Assembly (NCBI GenBank): GCA_910588365.1
Contig: CAJUQS010000028.1
Coordinates: 1 to 22,909, forward strand
Reading direction: 5' to 3'
DNA length: 22,909 nucleotides
Source: an uncultured Oscillospiraceae bacterium
Lineage (GTDB): Bacteria > Bacillota > Clostridia > Oscillospirales > Oscillospiraceae
In this document: positions 1 to 6,855 of the stretch, piece after piece
Layout of the letters: each line of letters opens with the position of its first letter
How positions within the stretch are numbered: position 1 is the stretch's first letter
Position numbers and translations under genes: made by a program
Notes under the pieces: generated by a model
Told to the model about the DNA's origin: nothing
The model's database searches: none
The model's input: the letters and a program-made list of their open reading frames with translations, nothing else

Positions 1-137
1 CCGCCTTGGCGGCATATTTTCCGCCCTGACTGCGTTAAAAATCCTTGCAATCCGTCAGGATTGCTGCGGCTTTTTGCCTTGCAGGACAAAAAACCTATCT
101 CGCCAATCCGCACACGCTGAGATATTAAACAGGCTCT
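1..137. repeat. MITE-like intergenic repeat, left-end copy (truncated by window edge)
   Basis: This stretch matches the reverse complement of the right end of the window almost base for base, from the first bases to the AAACAGGCTCT end near 127-137. It contains the short palindrome AATCCGTCAGGATT at 49-62, which is also present in the internal copy at 17765-17934 and in the right-end copy. Its outer end lies beyond the window. It is non-coding. The main difference from the right-end copy is that the latter carries an extra 77 bp. Confidence 0.85.
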
Positions 138-149
138 AAGCGATTTTTT

Positions 150-179
150 GGTTCCTTTTTGTTCGCACAAAAAGGAACC
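150..179 (-). repeat. Variant hairpin of the intergenic repeat family (copy G)
   Basis: A perfect 13-bp inverted repeat (GGTTCCTTTTTGT / ACAAAAAGGAACC, loop TCGC) sits beside a GC-rich CCCCGG-type tract at 176-197. The same arrangement occurs inverted at 22390-22455. Read on the minus strand, the hairpin is followed by an A tract, as in the right-hand copy. It could act as a transcription terminator for genes beyond the left edge. The rest of 180-266 holds a short GCCGCG/CGCGGC hairpin in the leader of the aminopeptidase gene, and I see no clear promoter there. Confidence 0.7.
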
Positions 180-266
180 CCGGGGTCCGGGGCGGGGTAA
201 GCCCCGGGCTATCGAACAGAAACAACTCACCCTGCCGCGGGGAGCGCGGCAAAGAAAGGAGCCCCC

Positions 267-1496
267 ATGGAAGCGAAATTTAAAGAATACGCAAAACTGT
301 TGGTAGAGGTAGGCGTCAACATCCAGAAGGGACAGACGCTGGTGATCGGTTCTCCGGTAGACTGCGCGTGGTTCGCCCGGCTGTGCGCCAGGGCCGCCTA
401 TGCCGCCGGCTGCCGGGAGGTGGTCATGCGTTGGAGTGACGACGAGCTGACGAGGGAGAAATACCTCCATGCGGAGGACAGCGTCTTTGACAGTCTCCCG
501 GCCTGGCAGGCGGAGTTCGATAACGGCTACGCCCGCCAGGGCGCGGCCTTCCTCCATATCTCCGCCAGGGATCCGGAGAATCTGGTGGGCGTGGATCCGG
601 ACCGGATTGCCCGCTCCCAGCGCTCCAGCGGCGAGGCCCTCAGGGAGTACCGGGAGCTGACCATGAGCAATACCGTCCCCTGGTGCATCGGCTCCATCCC
701 CATCCCCTCCTGGGCCAGGAAGGTCTTTCCCGGCTGCCCGGAGGATGAGGCGGTGGAAAAGCTCTGGGAGGCCATTTTCCAGACCGTCCGGGTGGACGGC
801 TCCGGCGCCGCTGTGGACCGCTGGCGGGAGCACCTGGCCGGCCTGAAGGACCATATGGACCGGCTCAACGGCCTGAACCTGGAGAGCCTCCACTATACTA
901 ACAGCCTGGGTACGGATCTGACCATCCGCCTGCCGGAGGGGCACATCTGGGCCGCGGGCAGCAGCGCGACCAAGTCCGGCCTGCCCTTCATCGCCAACAT
1001 GCCCACGGAGGAGGTCTTTACCGCGCCCCTGCGGAACGGCGTGGACGGCGTGGTCTGCTCCTCCATGCCCCTGGTCCACAACGGCGTGGTCATCGACAAG
1101 ATCCGCTTCCAGGTCAAAGAGGGCAAAATCGTGGAGACCAGCGCCCAGACCGGCGAGGACGCCCTGAAGGCCGCCATCACCCTGGACGAGGGCGCGTCCT
1201 ACTTCGGCGAGGTGGCGCTGGTGCCCTACGACAGCCCCATCAGCCGCCAGAAGCTGCTCTACTACAACACCCTTTTTGACGAGAACGCCTCCTGCCACCT
1301 GGCCTTCGGCGAGGCGTACCCCGAGTGCCTCCGGGGCGGCGCGGAGATGAGCAAGGAGGAGCGGAAGGCCCGCGGCCTCAACGACTCCATCACCCACGTG
1401 GACTTCATGGTGGGCACCGCCGACCTCAGCATCACCGGCAAAACCCGCGATGGCCGGGAGGTGCCTGTCTTCGTGGACGGGAACTTTGCATGGTGA
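267..1496 (+). CDS. M29-family aminopeptidase (AmpS/AmpT-like)
   Basis: This is a 409-residue metallo-aminopeptidase of the M29 (thermophilic aminopeptidase) family, which removes N-terminal residues from peptides in the cytoplasm using two metal ions. The N-terminal domain starts with the family-like stretch EYAKLLVEVGVNIQKGQ. The C-terminal half carries the expected ligands in order: Glu248/249 (NMPTEEVF), Glu315 (GEVALVP), His344 (CHLAFGEAYP) and His377/Asp379 (THVDFMVGT). Length is normal for the family. The ATG at 267 has the ribosome site AAAGGAG six bases upstream. It stands alone. A triple-hairpin repeat begins eight bases past the stop, and a separate hairpin at 1614-1647 could end the transcript. 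Family assignment is secure; substrate range cannot be read from sequence. Confidence 0.93.
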   Translation: MEAKFKEYAKLLVEVGVNIQKGQTLVIGSPVDCAWFARLCARAAYAAGCREVVMRWSDDELTREKYLHAEDSVFDSLPAWQAEFDNGYARQGAAFLHISARDPENLVGVDPDRIARSQRSSGEALREYRELTMSNTVPWCIGSIPIPSWARKVFPGCPEDEAVEKLWEAIFQTVRVDGSGAAVDRWREHLAGLKDHMDRLNGLNLESLHYTNSLGTDLTIRLPEGHIWAAGSSATKSGLPFIANMPTEEVFTAPLRNGVDGVVCSSMPLVHNGVVIDKIRFQVKEGKIVETSAQTGEDALKAAITLDEGASYFGEVALVPYDSPISRQKLLYYNTLFDENASCHLAFGEAYPECLRGGAEMSKEERKARGLNDSITHVDFMVGTADLSITGKTRDGREVPVFVDGNFAW

Positions 1497-1503
1497 GGTA
1501 TCC

Positions 1504-1561
1504 ATTCTTTTCTTGAAAGAAAAGAATCAAAAGAACTTTTGCGGCAAAGCTCCGCTTTGCC
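1504..1561 (+). repeat. Triple-hairpin intergenic repeat, copy A
   Basis: Three consecutive inverted repeats begin just after the aminopeptidase stop. The first is a pyrimidine-then-purine stem at 1504-1527 (ATTCTTTTCTT...AAGAAAAGAAT). The second is CAAAAG-AA-CTTTTG at 1528-1541. The third is GGCAAAGC-TCC-GCTTTGCC at 1543-1561. The same architecture recurs at 4838, 5056 (reverse), 6933, 7940 (reverse) and 18173 (reverse). Confidence 0.85.
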
Positions 1562-1613
1562 CCTGTGTCCTCTGGGGTTCTGCCCCGGCCGCGGCGCACC
1601 CGCGCCGCTGAAG

Positions 1614-1647
1614 GGCCCGTCTACCGGAGCTGTTGGGTAGACGGGCT
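1614..1647 (+). terminator. Hairpin terminator after aminopeptidase
   Basis: An 11-bp perfect stem (GCCCGTCTACC / GGTAGACGGGC) with a 10-base loop, followed by TCTTCGGGCTTTC. The T tract is weak, so intrinsic termination is plausible but not certain. A smaller GCGGCGC/GCGCCGC hairpin precedes it at 1591-1608. Confidence 0.55.
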
Positions 1648-1735
1648 CTTCGGGCTTTCTGATCAAATAGAATTGGAAAAAGTAGAGGCGGCGAGTGGTT
1701 TCAAGAAAAAGTATGGCTGCTTTGGAGGTGTGCGT

Positions 1736-2638
1736 ATGACAATTGACCGGCTGATTGGCATTTTGGCGGTGCTGCTGCGGGAGGAGCAGGTGACGGCGGG
1801 GGCCCTGGCGGAGCGGTTCGAGGTGAGCGTGCGGACCATCCAGCGGGACGTGGACCGTCTGTGCCGGGCGGGCATCCCCCTGCGGACGGCCCGGGGGTCC
1901 GGCGGCGGCATCTCCATCATGGAGGGCTACGGCCTGGACCGGACGGTGCTGACGGAGGCGGACCGGGGCGCAATTCTGGCGGGCCTGCGGAGTCTGGACA
2001 GCGTGTCGGGATCCGGGTACTACCGCCAGCTGATGGAAAAGCTGCCCCAGGGGCTGGTGCGGGCCGGGGACGACTGCGTAGCCATCGACCTGGCCTCCTG
2101 GTACGGCCCCGTCCTGGCGCCCCGGCTGGCCCAGCTGAAGGACGCGTGCGTCCGCCGCCTGGTGGTGCGCTTCACTTACTGCGCCCCGGGGGGCGACAGC
2201 TGCCGGACGGTGGAGCCCCACATGCTGCTCTTCCGCTGGTCCAGCTGGTACCTCCACGGCTGGTGCCGGGAGCGGGGGGACTGGCGGCTCTTCAAGCTGA
2301 ACCGGATGCTGGAGGTGGACCTGCTGGAGGAGGGCTTTGCTCCCCGGCCCGCCCCATCCCCCATCACCCCGGCGGAGCGTGTATACCCGGACCGGCTGCG
2401 GGCGGTGATCCGGTTCTCCCCGGAGGCCCGCTGGCGGCTGGTGGAGGACTACGGCGCGAACAGCTTCACCCGGGAGGCGGACGGCAGCCTGCTTTTTCGC
2501 CGGGGCTTCCCGGGGAAGGCGGAGCTGCTGGGCTGGGTGCTGACCTTCGGGGACCAGGCGGAGATTCTGGAGCCGGCGGAGCTGCGGGGCGAGATGGCGG
2601 AATTCGCCAAAAAAATTTGGGAGAAATATGACAGATAA
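1736..2638 (+). CDS. HTH/WYL-domain transcriptional regulator (YafY-like)
   Basis: This 300-residue regulator has an N-terminal winged helix-turn-helix (about residues 3-55, typified by VSVRTIQRDVDRLCRAGIP) and a WYL effector domain (about 130-205) with the diagnostic SSWYLHGWC followed by FKLNRM. A C-terminal WCX-like region completes the usual length. WYL proteins act as DNA-binding regulators that sense a ligand or nucleic acid. I chose ATG 1736 because GGAGGT lies six bases upstream; the longer open frame back to 1565 overlaps hairpins and has no ribosome site. The gene precedes DUF3795, TfoX-N and GyrI-like genes, and an imperfect palindrome covers its stop codon, suggesting local or self regulation. 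The effector is unknown. Confidence 0.9.
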   Translation: MTIDRLIGILAVLLREEQVTAGALAERFEVSVRTIQRDVDRLCRAGIPLRTARGSGGGISIMEGYGLDRTVLTEADRGAILAGLRSLDSVSGSGYYRQLMEKLPQGLVRAGDDCVAIDLASWYGPVLAPRLAQLKDACVRRLVVRFTYCAPGGDSCRTVEPHMLLFRWSSWYLHGWCRERGDWRLFKLNRMLEVDLLEEGFAPRPAPSPITPAERVYPDRLRAVIRFSPEARWRLVEDYGANSFTREADGSLLFRRGFPGKAELLGWVLTFGDQAEILEPAELRGEMAEFAKKIWEKYDR

Positions 2639-2647
2639 GTGTCGTAT
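2626..2647. promoter_or_regulatory. Possible operator palindrome at the WYL gene stop codon
   Basis: ATATGACA-GATAAG-TGTCGTAT is an 8-bp inverted repeat with one mismatch and a 6-base spacer. It lies across the end of the WYL regulator gene, about 50 bases before the DUF3795 start. A regulator binding site is possible. No convincing sigma-A promoter is visible next to it, so the call is tentative. Confidence 0.3.
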
Positions 2648-2695
2648 TCATTGCGGTAAAATGGTGCCACTACCAATTAAAGGAGGACAGACGAG

Positions 2696-2959
2696 ATGGT
2701 GGAATCCAGATGCGGGCTCCTGTGCGGCCAGTGCGAATACAGGGAGAAGATGGGCTGTGCCGGATGCGTGAACATGGAAAAGCCCTTCTGGGGCGACAGC
2801 TGCCCGGTGAAGAGCTGCTGCGAGGAGAAGGGGCACGGACACTGCGGGATGTGTCCGGCGTTCCCCTGTGAGCTGCTCCACGGCTTTGCCTACGACCCCC
2901 AGCAGGGGGACAACGGCGCGCGGATCGACCGGTGCCGGGCGTGGAAGGAGGAGGTGTAG
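2696..2959 (+). CDS. Cysteine-rich DUF3795-type protein
   Basis: This 87-residue protein has about a dozen cysteines, grouped as CGLLCGQC (6-13), CAGC (21-24), CPVKSCC (36-42), CGMCPAFPC (50-58) and one near the C-terminus. The pattern matches DUF3795, a small putative metal- or zinc-binding family with no established function known to me. ATG 2696 follows AAAGGAGG at about 2680-2687. The stop codon is immediately followed by the ATG of the TfoX-N gene with no gap, so the two are almost certainly one transcript and translationally linked. It contains no signal peptide or membrane segment, so it is probably cytoplasmic. Confidence 0.8.
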   Translation: MVESRCGLLCGQCEYREKMGCAGCVNMEKPFWGDSCPVKSCCEEKGHGHCGMCPAFPCELLHGFAYDPQQGDNGARIDRCRAWKEEV

Positions 2960-3280
2960 ATGGCGTCCAGTCTCAGCTATGTGGAGTTTGCCGTCGAGCA
3001 GATGAGCGGCGCGGGGACCGTTACATACCGCCGGATGTTCGGGGAGTACGGGTTGTACTGCGATGGGAAATATTTCGGCTGCATCTGCAATGACAGGGTG
3101 CTGATCAAGATTACCCCCGCCGGGGAGGCCCTGGTCCCGGACTGCCCCAGGGGCATCCCCTACGAGGGGGGCGGCGAGATGCTGCTGCCGGACGCGGAGG
3201 ACCGGGAGGCCCTGGCGGAGCTGGTGCGGGTGACGTGCGCGGCCCTGCCGGCGAAGAAGCCCAGGAAAAAGAAGACGTAG
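2960..3280 (+). CDS. TfoX N-terminal domain protein
   Basis: This 106-residue protein consists of a TfoX N-terminal domain only (FAVEQMSGAG, YRRMFGEYGLYCDGKYFG, then VLIKI, GGGEMLLPD) with a Lys-rich tail (KKPRKKK). TfoX/Sxy is a competence regulator in Proteobacteria. In Firmicutes, single-domain relatives like this one are common beside small stress or regulator genes, and competence control should not be assumed. It starts directly after the DUF3795 stop. It ends five bases from the end of the convergent gene at 3286-3630, so neither gene has room for a terminator between them. Confidence 0.85.
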   Translation: MASSLSYVEFAVEQMSGAGTVTYRRMFGEYGLYCDGKYFGCICNDRVLIKITPAGEALVPDCPRGIPYEGGGEMLLPDAEDREALAELVRVTCAALPAKKPRKKKT

Positions 3281-3285
3281 AGACG

Positions 3286-3630
3286 CTAGGGGCTCAATAT
3301 CTGGTCGTAGCTCAGCTGGAGAACCTTCCCCCTCAAAGGGAGGAACTTGCAGTGGGTGTAGGAGATGTGGTAGTACGCCTTACCCAGGGAGCTGATGAGC
3401 TGGTAGTCCTCCTGGCTGCACCGCAGCTTCATGAGGCCGTCCGAGTCATCAAAGGGGCAGTCCAGATAGAGGAAATACCCTCCCCAGGATGCCTGCGTGT
3501 CACCCGGCCCCAGCTCGTAATCGCCAAAGGCCGTGTAGCAGTTGGGGACCAGCACGTACACCGCCAGGATATACAGCACCAGGGTGGCGAGAAGGAGGCA
3601 CGTGAGCCGTCCTATCCATTTCTTGTTCAT
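3286..3630 (-). CDS. Small membrane-anchored protein of unknown function
   Basis: This 114-residue protein has a short basic N-terminus (MNKKWIGR) and one hydrophobic segment at about residues 8-28. The rest is a predicted extracytoplasmic domain with five to six aromatic-rich short strands (YYHISYTHCKF). I do not recognise a family. The ATG at 3630 has GGAGGT six bases upstream; an upstream ATG at 3654 lacks a ribosome site. A good promoter precedes it on the minus strand (3683-3711). It is convergent with the TfoX-N gene and divergent from the GyrI-like gene. Confidence 0.7.
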   Translation of the reverse strand: MNKKWIGRLTCLLLATLVLYILAVYVLVPNCYTAFGDYELGPGDTQASWGGYFLYLDCPFDDSDGLMKLRCSQEDYQLISSLGKAYYHISYTHCKFLPLRGKVLQLSYDQILSP

Positions 3631-3682
3631 GTGCTTACCTCCAAAACAGGGCAAAATGGACGGGATGGATGTACAGATCTAA

Positions 3683-3711
3683 ATTATACAATAGACAAAT
3701 TTTCCATGCAA
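3683..3711 (-). promoter_or_regulatory. Sigma-A promoter for the small membrane protein
   Basis: On the minus strand, TTGCAT (3711-3706) and a perfect TATAAT (3688-3683) are separated by 17 bases, placing the start of transcription about 45 bases before the ATG at 3630. The surrounding 3640-3740 stretch is AT-rich and must also serve the divergent GyrI-like gene, for which I see no equally good promoter. Confidence 0.65.
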
Positions 3712-3743
3712 TGTTTATTTCATGTACAAGACAGGAGGCCAGC

Positions 3744-4394
3744 ATGGATAAGATCGACTACAAGAAGACGGAGAAGCACCTGTACCTGCCGAAAAAACCG
3801 GCCATTGTGGAGGTGCCGGAGATGGTCTTCTTTGCCGTGGACGGCCGGGGGGACCCCAACACCGCCCCGGACTACCGGGAGGCCATGGAGCTGCTCTACG
3901 GTCTGAGCTTCACGGTGAAGATGAGCAAGATGGGCGGCGAGGAGCCGGCGGGTTATTTCGAGTACGTGGTGCCGCCTCTGGAGGGCCTGTGGTGGACGGA
4001 GGAGCCGGGGTTCGACGGCAGGGGGGATGTGGACAAGAGCAGATTCATCTGGACCTCCATGATCCGCCAGCCGGACTTCGTCACGGAGGAGGTCTTTGCG
4101 TGGGCCCGGGAGCGGCTGGCGAAGAAAAAGCCGGAGCTGGACGTGTCCAAGGCCCGGTTCCTGCGGTGGGAGGAGGGGCTGTGCGCCCACGTACTCCATG
4201 TGGGGCCCTACGACACGGAGCCGGAGACCATCAAGGGGCTGGACGCCTTCCTGACGGAGCAGGGGTATGAGACAGACTTCTCCGGCGTCCGGCGTCACCA
4301 CGAGATCTACCTGGGGGACCCCCGGCGGACCGCTCCGGAGAAGCTGCGCACGGTGATCCGCCACCCGGTGAGGCCGTCCGGCGGGGGCGGTTGA
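3744..4394 (+). CDS. GyrI-like small-molecule-binding domain protein
   Basis: This 216-residue protein resembles the stand-alone GyrI-like / AraC effector-binding family (MVFFAVDGRGDPN, then the SFTVKMSKMG stretch and a C-terminal VLHVGPYDTEPETIKGLDAFL plus HHEIYLGDPRRT). These domains bind small molecules. Some stand-alone members have been reported to hydrolyse cyclopropanoid compounds, but this protein's ligand is unknown. ATG 3744 has AGGAGG five bases upstream. The gene lies next to a WYL regulator, DUF3795 and TfoX-N genes, a grouping that suggests a small drug- or stress-response locus. Its stop codon lies within the -35 element of the ridA promoter. Confidence 0.85.
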   Translation: MDKIDYKKTEKHLYLPKKPAIVEVPEMVFFAVDGRGDPNTAPDYREAMELLYGLSFTVKMSKMGGEEPAGYFEYVVPPLEGLWWTEEPGFDGRGDVDKSRFIWTSMIRQPDFVTEEVFAWARERLAKKKPELDVSKARFLRWEEGLCAHVLHVGPYDTEPETIKGLDAFLTEQGYETDFSGVRRHHEIYLGDPRRTAPEKLRTVIRHPVRPSGGGG

Positions 4395-4419
4395 CCTTTT
4401 GGAAAAAGGGTGGTAGAAT
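4391..4419 (+). promoter_or_regulatory. Sigma-A promoter for ridA
   Basis: TTGACC (4391-4396) and TAGAAT (4414-4419) are exactly 17 bases apart. The -35 box contains the stop codon of the GyrI-like gene. Transcription would start about 25 bases before the ATG at 4452, so ridA can be expressed independently of its neighbours. Confidence 0.75.
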
Positions 4420-4451
4420 GGGGGCAGATTTCATATGAGGAGGAATTTCCC

Positions 4452-4829
4452 ATGAAAAAGATCATCGCCACCACCGCCGCGCCCGCCGCCATCGGCCCCT
4501 ACTCCCAGGGGATTGACGGCGGCAGTATCGTCATCACCTCCGGCCAGCTGCCGGTTGACCCCGCCACCGGTGCCTTTGCCGAGGGCGGCATCGCCGGGCA
4601 GACCCGCCAGTCCCTGACCAACGTCCAGGCCGTCCTGGCGGAGGCGGGCCTCACCCTGGAGAACGTCATCAAGACCACGGTGTTCCTCAAGGATATGAAC
4701 GACTTCGCCGCCATGAACGAGGTCTACGCCACCTTCTTCCCCAACAATCCCCCGGCCCGCAGCGCCGTGGAGGTGGCCCGCCTGCCCAAGGACGCCATGG
4801 TGGAGATCGAGGCCATCGCGGTACGCTAA
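4452..4829 (+). CDS. ridA: RidA family reactive intermediate deaminase
   Basis: This 125-residue protein is a full-length RidA/YjgF/YER057c-family member. RidA hydrolyses reactive enamine/imine intermediates (for example 2-aminoacrylate from PLP-dependent serine/threonine dehydratases) in the cytoplasm. Family hallmarks are AIGPYSQG near residue 15, the SGQLPVDPATG stretch, and NNPPARSAVEVARLPKDAMVEIEAIA near the C-terminus. That last stretch contains the Arg of PARS, which binds the substrate carboxylate. ATG 4452 follows GAGGAGGAA with a 7-8 base spacer and lies downstream of a TTGACC-N17-TAGAAT promoter. It is followed by a triple-hairpin repeat copy. Confidence 0.94.
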   Translation: MKKIIATTAAPAAIGPYSQGIDGGSIVITSGQLPVDPATGAFAEGGIAGQTRQSLTNVQAVLAEAGLTLENVIKTTVFLKDMNDFAAMNEVYATFFPNNPPARSAVEVARLPKDAMVEIEAIAVR

Positions 4830-4837
4830 AGGCAGTG

Positions 4838-4904
4838 ATTCTTTTCTTTGTGAACAAAGAAAAGAATCAAAAGAAAAACTTTTTGCGCGAAACTGACGTT
4901 TCGC
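4838..4904 (+). repeat. Triple-hairpin intergenic repeat, copy B
   Basis: Three consecutive hairpins follow the ridA stop. They are ATTCTTTTCTTTGT...ACAAAGAAAAGAAT (4838-4867), CAAAAG...CTTTTTG (4868-4885), and GCGAAAC...GTTTCGC (4887-4904). The lead-in GGCAGTG after the TAA resembles the GGCAGTC/GGCAGCC lead-in of other copies. Confidence 0.85.
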
Positions 4905-4923
4905 TTATGGGTCTTCAAAATAT

Positions 4924-4956
4924 GCAGCCGCCCTGGAGATAATCCAAGGCGGCTGT
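4924..4956. terminator. Bidirectional hairpin between convergent ridA and the GGGtGRT gene
   Basis: GCAGCCGCC pairs with GGCGGCTGT, with an inner TGGA/TCCA stem. It lies midway between two convergent genes and between two oppositely oriented repeat copies. It has no long T tract, so the termination role is inferred from its position. Confidence 0.5.
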
Positions 4957-4994
4957 ATAGCGTTATCTGACGTTCACCCACGGCAAAGCCAAAA

Positions 4995-5056
4995 GCAAAA
5001 CGCAGGTTTGCGCCAAAAGTTCTTTTTGATTACTTTTTCTTTCAAGAAAAAGTAAT
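4995..5056 (-). repeat. Triple-hairpin intergenic repeat, copy C
   Basis: Read on the minus strand, this copy begins directly after the GGGtGRT gene stop, with lead-in TAAGGCAGTC. It contains a stem ATTACTTTTTCTT...AAGAAAAAGTAAT (5056-5029), CAAAAAG-AA-CTTTTG (5028-5014), and a GCAAAC...GTTTTGC stem (5011-4995). It faces copy B. Confidence 0.85.
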
Positions 5057-5063
5057 GACTGCC

Positions 5064-6062
5064 TTACTTCAGGCTCTCAGCCACGGCCACGGCCACGGCC
5101 ACGGTAGCGCCCACCATGGGGTTGTTGCCCATGCCCAAGAAGCCCATCATCTCCACGTGGGCGGGGACGGAGCTGGAGCCGGCGAACTGGGCGTCGGAGT
5201 GCATCCGGCCCATGGTGTCGGTCATGCCGTAGCTGGCGGGGCCGGCGGCCATGTTGTCGGGGTGCAGGGTGCGGCCCGTGCCGCCGCCGGAGGCCACGGA
5301 GAAGTACTTCTTGCCCTGCTCCACGCACTCCTTCTTATAGGTGCCGGCCACGGGGTGCTGGAAGCGGGTGGGGTTGGTGGAGTTGCCGGTGATGGACACG
5401 TCCACGCCCTCCAGGTGCATGATGGCCACGCCCTCGCGGACGTCGTCAGCGCCGTAGCAGCGCACGTTGGCCCGCTCGCCCTCGCTATAGCGGATCTCCT
5501 TGACCACGTTGACCTTGCCGGTGGCGTAGTCGAACTGGGTCTGGACGTAGGTGAAGCCGTTGATGCGGGAGATGATCTGGGCGGCGTCCTTGCCCAGGCC
5601 GTTGAGGATAACCCGCAGGGGCTCCTTGCGGGCCTTGTTGGCGTTCTTGACGATGCCGATAGCGCCCTCGGCGGCGGCGAAGGACTCGTGGCCGGCCAGG
5701 AAGGCGAAGCACTTGCTCTCGTCGCTCAGGAGCATGGCGCCCAGGTTGCCGTGGCCCAGGCCCACCTTGCGGTCGTCGGCCACGCTGCCGTCGATGCAGA
5801 AGGCCTGCAGGCCCTCGCCGATGGCCTTGGCGGCCTCGGCGGCGGTCTGGACGTTCTTCTTCAGCGCGATGGCTGCGCCCACCACGTAGGCCCAGCAGGC
5901 GTTCTCAAAGCAGATGGGCTGGATGCCCTTGACGATCTCATAGGGGTCGAAGCCCTTGGCCTGGCAGATCTCCCGGCACTCCTCGACACTCTTGATGCCG
6001 TACTGAGCGAGGACGCCGTTGATCTTTTCGATTCTTCTCTCGTAGCTTTCAAACAGAGCCAT
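5064..6062 (-). CDS. GGGtGRT family protein (function unknown)
   Basis: This 332-residue protein belongs to the family named after its GGGtGRT motif, here at residues 259-265 (SGGGTGRTLHPDN). I know of no established biochemical role. Seven cysteines are spread through the N-terminal two thirds (for example 29, 33, 51, 56, 89, 118) plus Cys202 and Cys246. Highly Gly/Met/His-rich patches (GLGHGNLGAM, GMTDTMGRMHSD, GFLGMGNNPMVG) suggest a cofactor or metal site. No signal peptide or clear membrane helix is seen, so it is probably cytoplasmic. ATG 6062 follows GGAGG nine bases upstream, only 18 bases after the IscU-like gene, so the two form an operon. The C-terminus is a Val-Ala run encoded by a tandem hexamer repeat. 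The partner gene suggests Fe-S handling. Confidence 0.85.
   Translation of the reverse strand: MALFESYERRIEKINGVLAQYGIKSVEECREICQAKGFDPYEIVKGIQPICFENACWAYVVGAAIALKKNVQTAAEAAKAIGEGLQAFCIDGSVADDRKVGLGHGNLGAMLLSDESKCFAFLAGHESFAAAEGAIGIVKNANKARKEPLRVILNGLGKDAAQIISRINGFTYVQTQFDYATGKVNVVKEIRYSEGERANVRCYGADDVREGVAIMHLEGVDVSITGNSTNPTRFQHPVAGTYKKECVEQGKKYFSVASGGGTGRTLHPDNMAAGPASYGMTDTMGRMHSDAQFAGSSSVPAHVEMMGFLGMGNNPMVGATVAVAVAVAESLK
5080..5105 (-). repeat. GTGGCC hexanucleotide tandem repeat inside the GGGtGRT gene
   Basis: On the coding strand, GTGGCC repeats in tandem (three perfect units, then GTGGCT) and encodes Val-Ala-Val-Ala-Val-Ala-Val-Ala four residues before the stop. Slippage here would add or remove Val-Ala pairs without changing frame. 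Confidence 0.8.
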
Positions 6063-6080
6063 AATTTTTGTCCTCCTCTC

Positions 6081-6773
6081 TTACTCGTGCCGGGGGTCAA
6101 TATACTTGACCGCCGCGTCAAACTGGCCGTAGTGGCCCTTGGCCTTCTCCAGGGCGGTATTGGCATCGTCGCCCTTCTTGATGAAGTCCATCATCTTGCC
6201 CAGGTTCACGAACTCGTAGCCGATGACCTCATCGTCCTTGTTCAGAGCCATGCGGGTGCAGTAGCCCTCGGCCATCTCCAGGTAGCGGGGGCCCTTGGAG
6301 GCGGTGGCGAACATGGTGCCCACCTGGCTCCTGAGGCCCTTGCCCAGATCCTCCAGGCTGGCGCCCACGGCCAGGCCGCCCTCGGAGAACGCGGACTGGG
6401 TGCGGCCGTAGACAATCTGGAGGAACAGCTCGCGCATGGCGGTGTTGATGGCGTCGCACACCAGATCGGTGTTCAGGGCCTCCAGAATGGTCTTGCCGAT
6501 GAGGATCTCACTGGCCATGGCGGCGGAGTGGGTCATGCCGGAGCAGCCCAGCGTCTCCACCAGGGCCTCCTGGATGACGCCCTCCTTGACGTTGAGGGTC
6601 AGCTTGCAGGCGCCCTGCTGGGGGGCGCACCAGCCCACGCCGTGGGTAAAGCCGCTGATGTCCTTGATCTCCTTGGCCTGAACCCACTTGCCCTCCTCGG
6701 GGATGGGAGCGGGACCATGGTACGCGCCCTTCGCGACCGGGCACATGTGCTGGACTTCGGTAGAATAGATCAT
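6081..6773 (-). CDS. IscU/NifU-like iron-sulfur cluster scaffold protein
   Basis: This 230-residue protein contains an IscU-like core. The stretch LGCSGMTHSAAMASEILIGKT (Cys77) matches the second-Cys motif of IscU (GC...ASSS...TE..GKT). Other cysteines at 11, 49, 56, 106 and 172 supply candidate cluster ligands. It is longer than IscU because of a C-terminal extension (residues 140-230) unlike the NifU C-terminal thioredoxin-like domain. It probably builds or delivers an Fe-S cluster for its partner, the GGGtGRT protein. ATG 6773 is chosen because AAGGAAAGGAAG lies upstream; the longer open frame to 6884 runs over the promoter. No IscS, SufB or other Fe-S genes lie nearby. Confidence 0.82.
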   Translation of the reverse strand: MIYSTEVQHMCPVAKGAYHGPAPIPEEGKWVQAKEIKDISGFTHGVGWCAPQQGACKLTLNVKEGVIQEALVETLGCSGMTHSAAMASEILIGKTILEALNTDLVCDAINTAMRELFLQIVYGRTQSAFSEGGLAVGASLEDLGKGLRSQVGTMFATASKGPRYLEMAEGYCTRMALNKDDEVIGYEFVNLGKMMDFIKKGDDANTALEKAKGHYGQFDAAVKYIDPRHE

Positions 6774-6828
6774 GGCGAATCTTCCTTTCCTTTTATTTGA
6801 AAAGCAATTGACTTCTCTGCTCCTTTTC

Positions 6829-6846
6829 GGCCCGGACAGCCGGACC
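6829..6846 (-). other. Leader hairpin upstream of the IscU-like gene
   Basis: GGTCCGG-CTGT-CCGGGCC forms a 7-bp stem with one G-U pair in the roughly 75-base 5' leader between the promoter and the ATG at 6773. It could stabilise the mRNA or be regulatory. No known riboswitch fold is recognised. Confidence 0.4.
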
Positions 6847-6855
6847 AACGCATAA

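Noticed and set aside
5055..6800. A very long open frame antisense to the IscU-like/GGGtGRT operon, encoding a His/Val/Gly/Ala-rich protein
   Set aside because: It is low in complexity, runs across two genuine genes and has no plausible ribosome site. High GC content with strong codon bias leaves antisense frames free of stops.
6774..6855. Riboswitch in the leader of the IscU-like gene
   Set aside because: Only one 7-bp hairpin is present, and I see no conserved core of a known riboswitch class.
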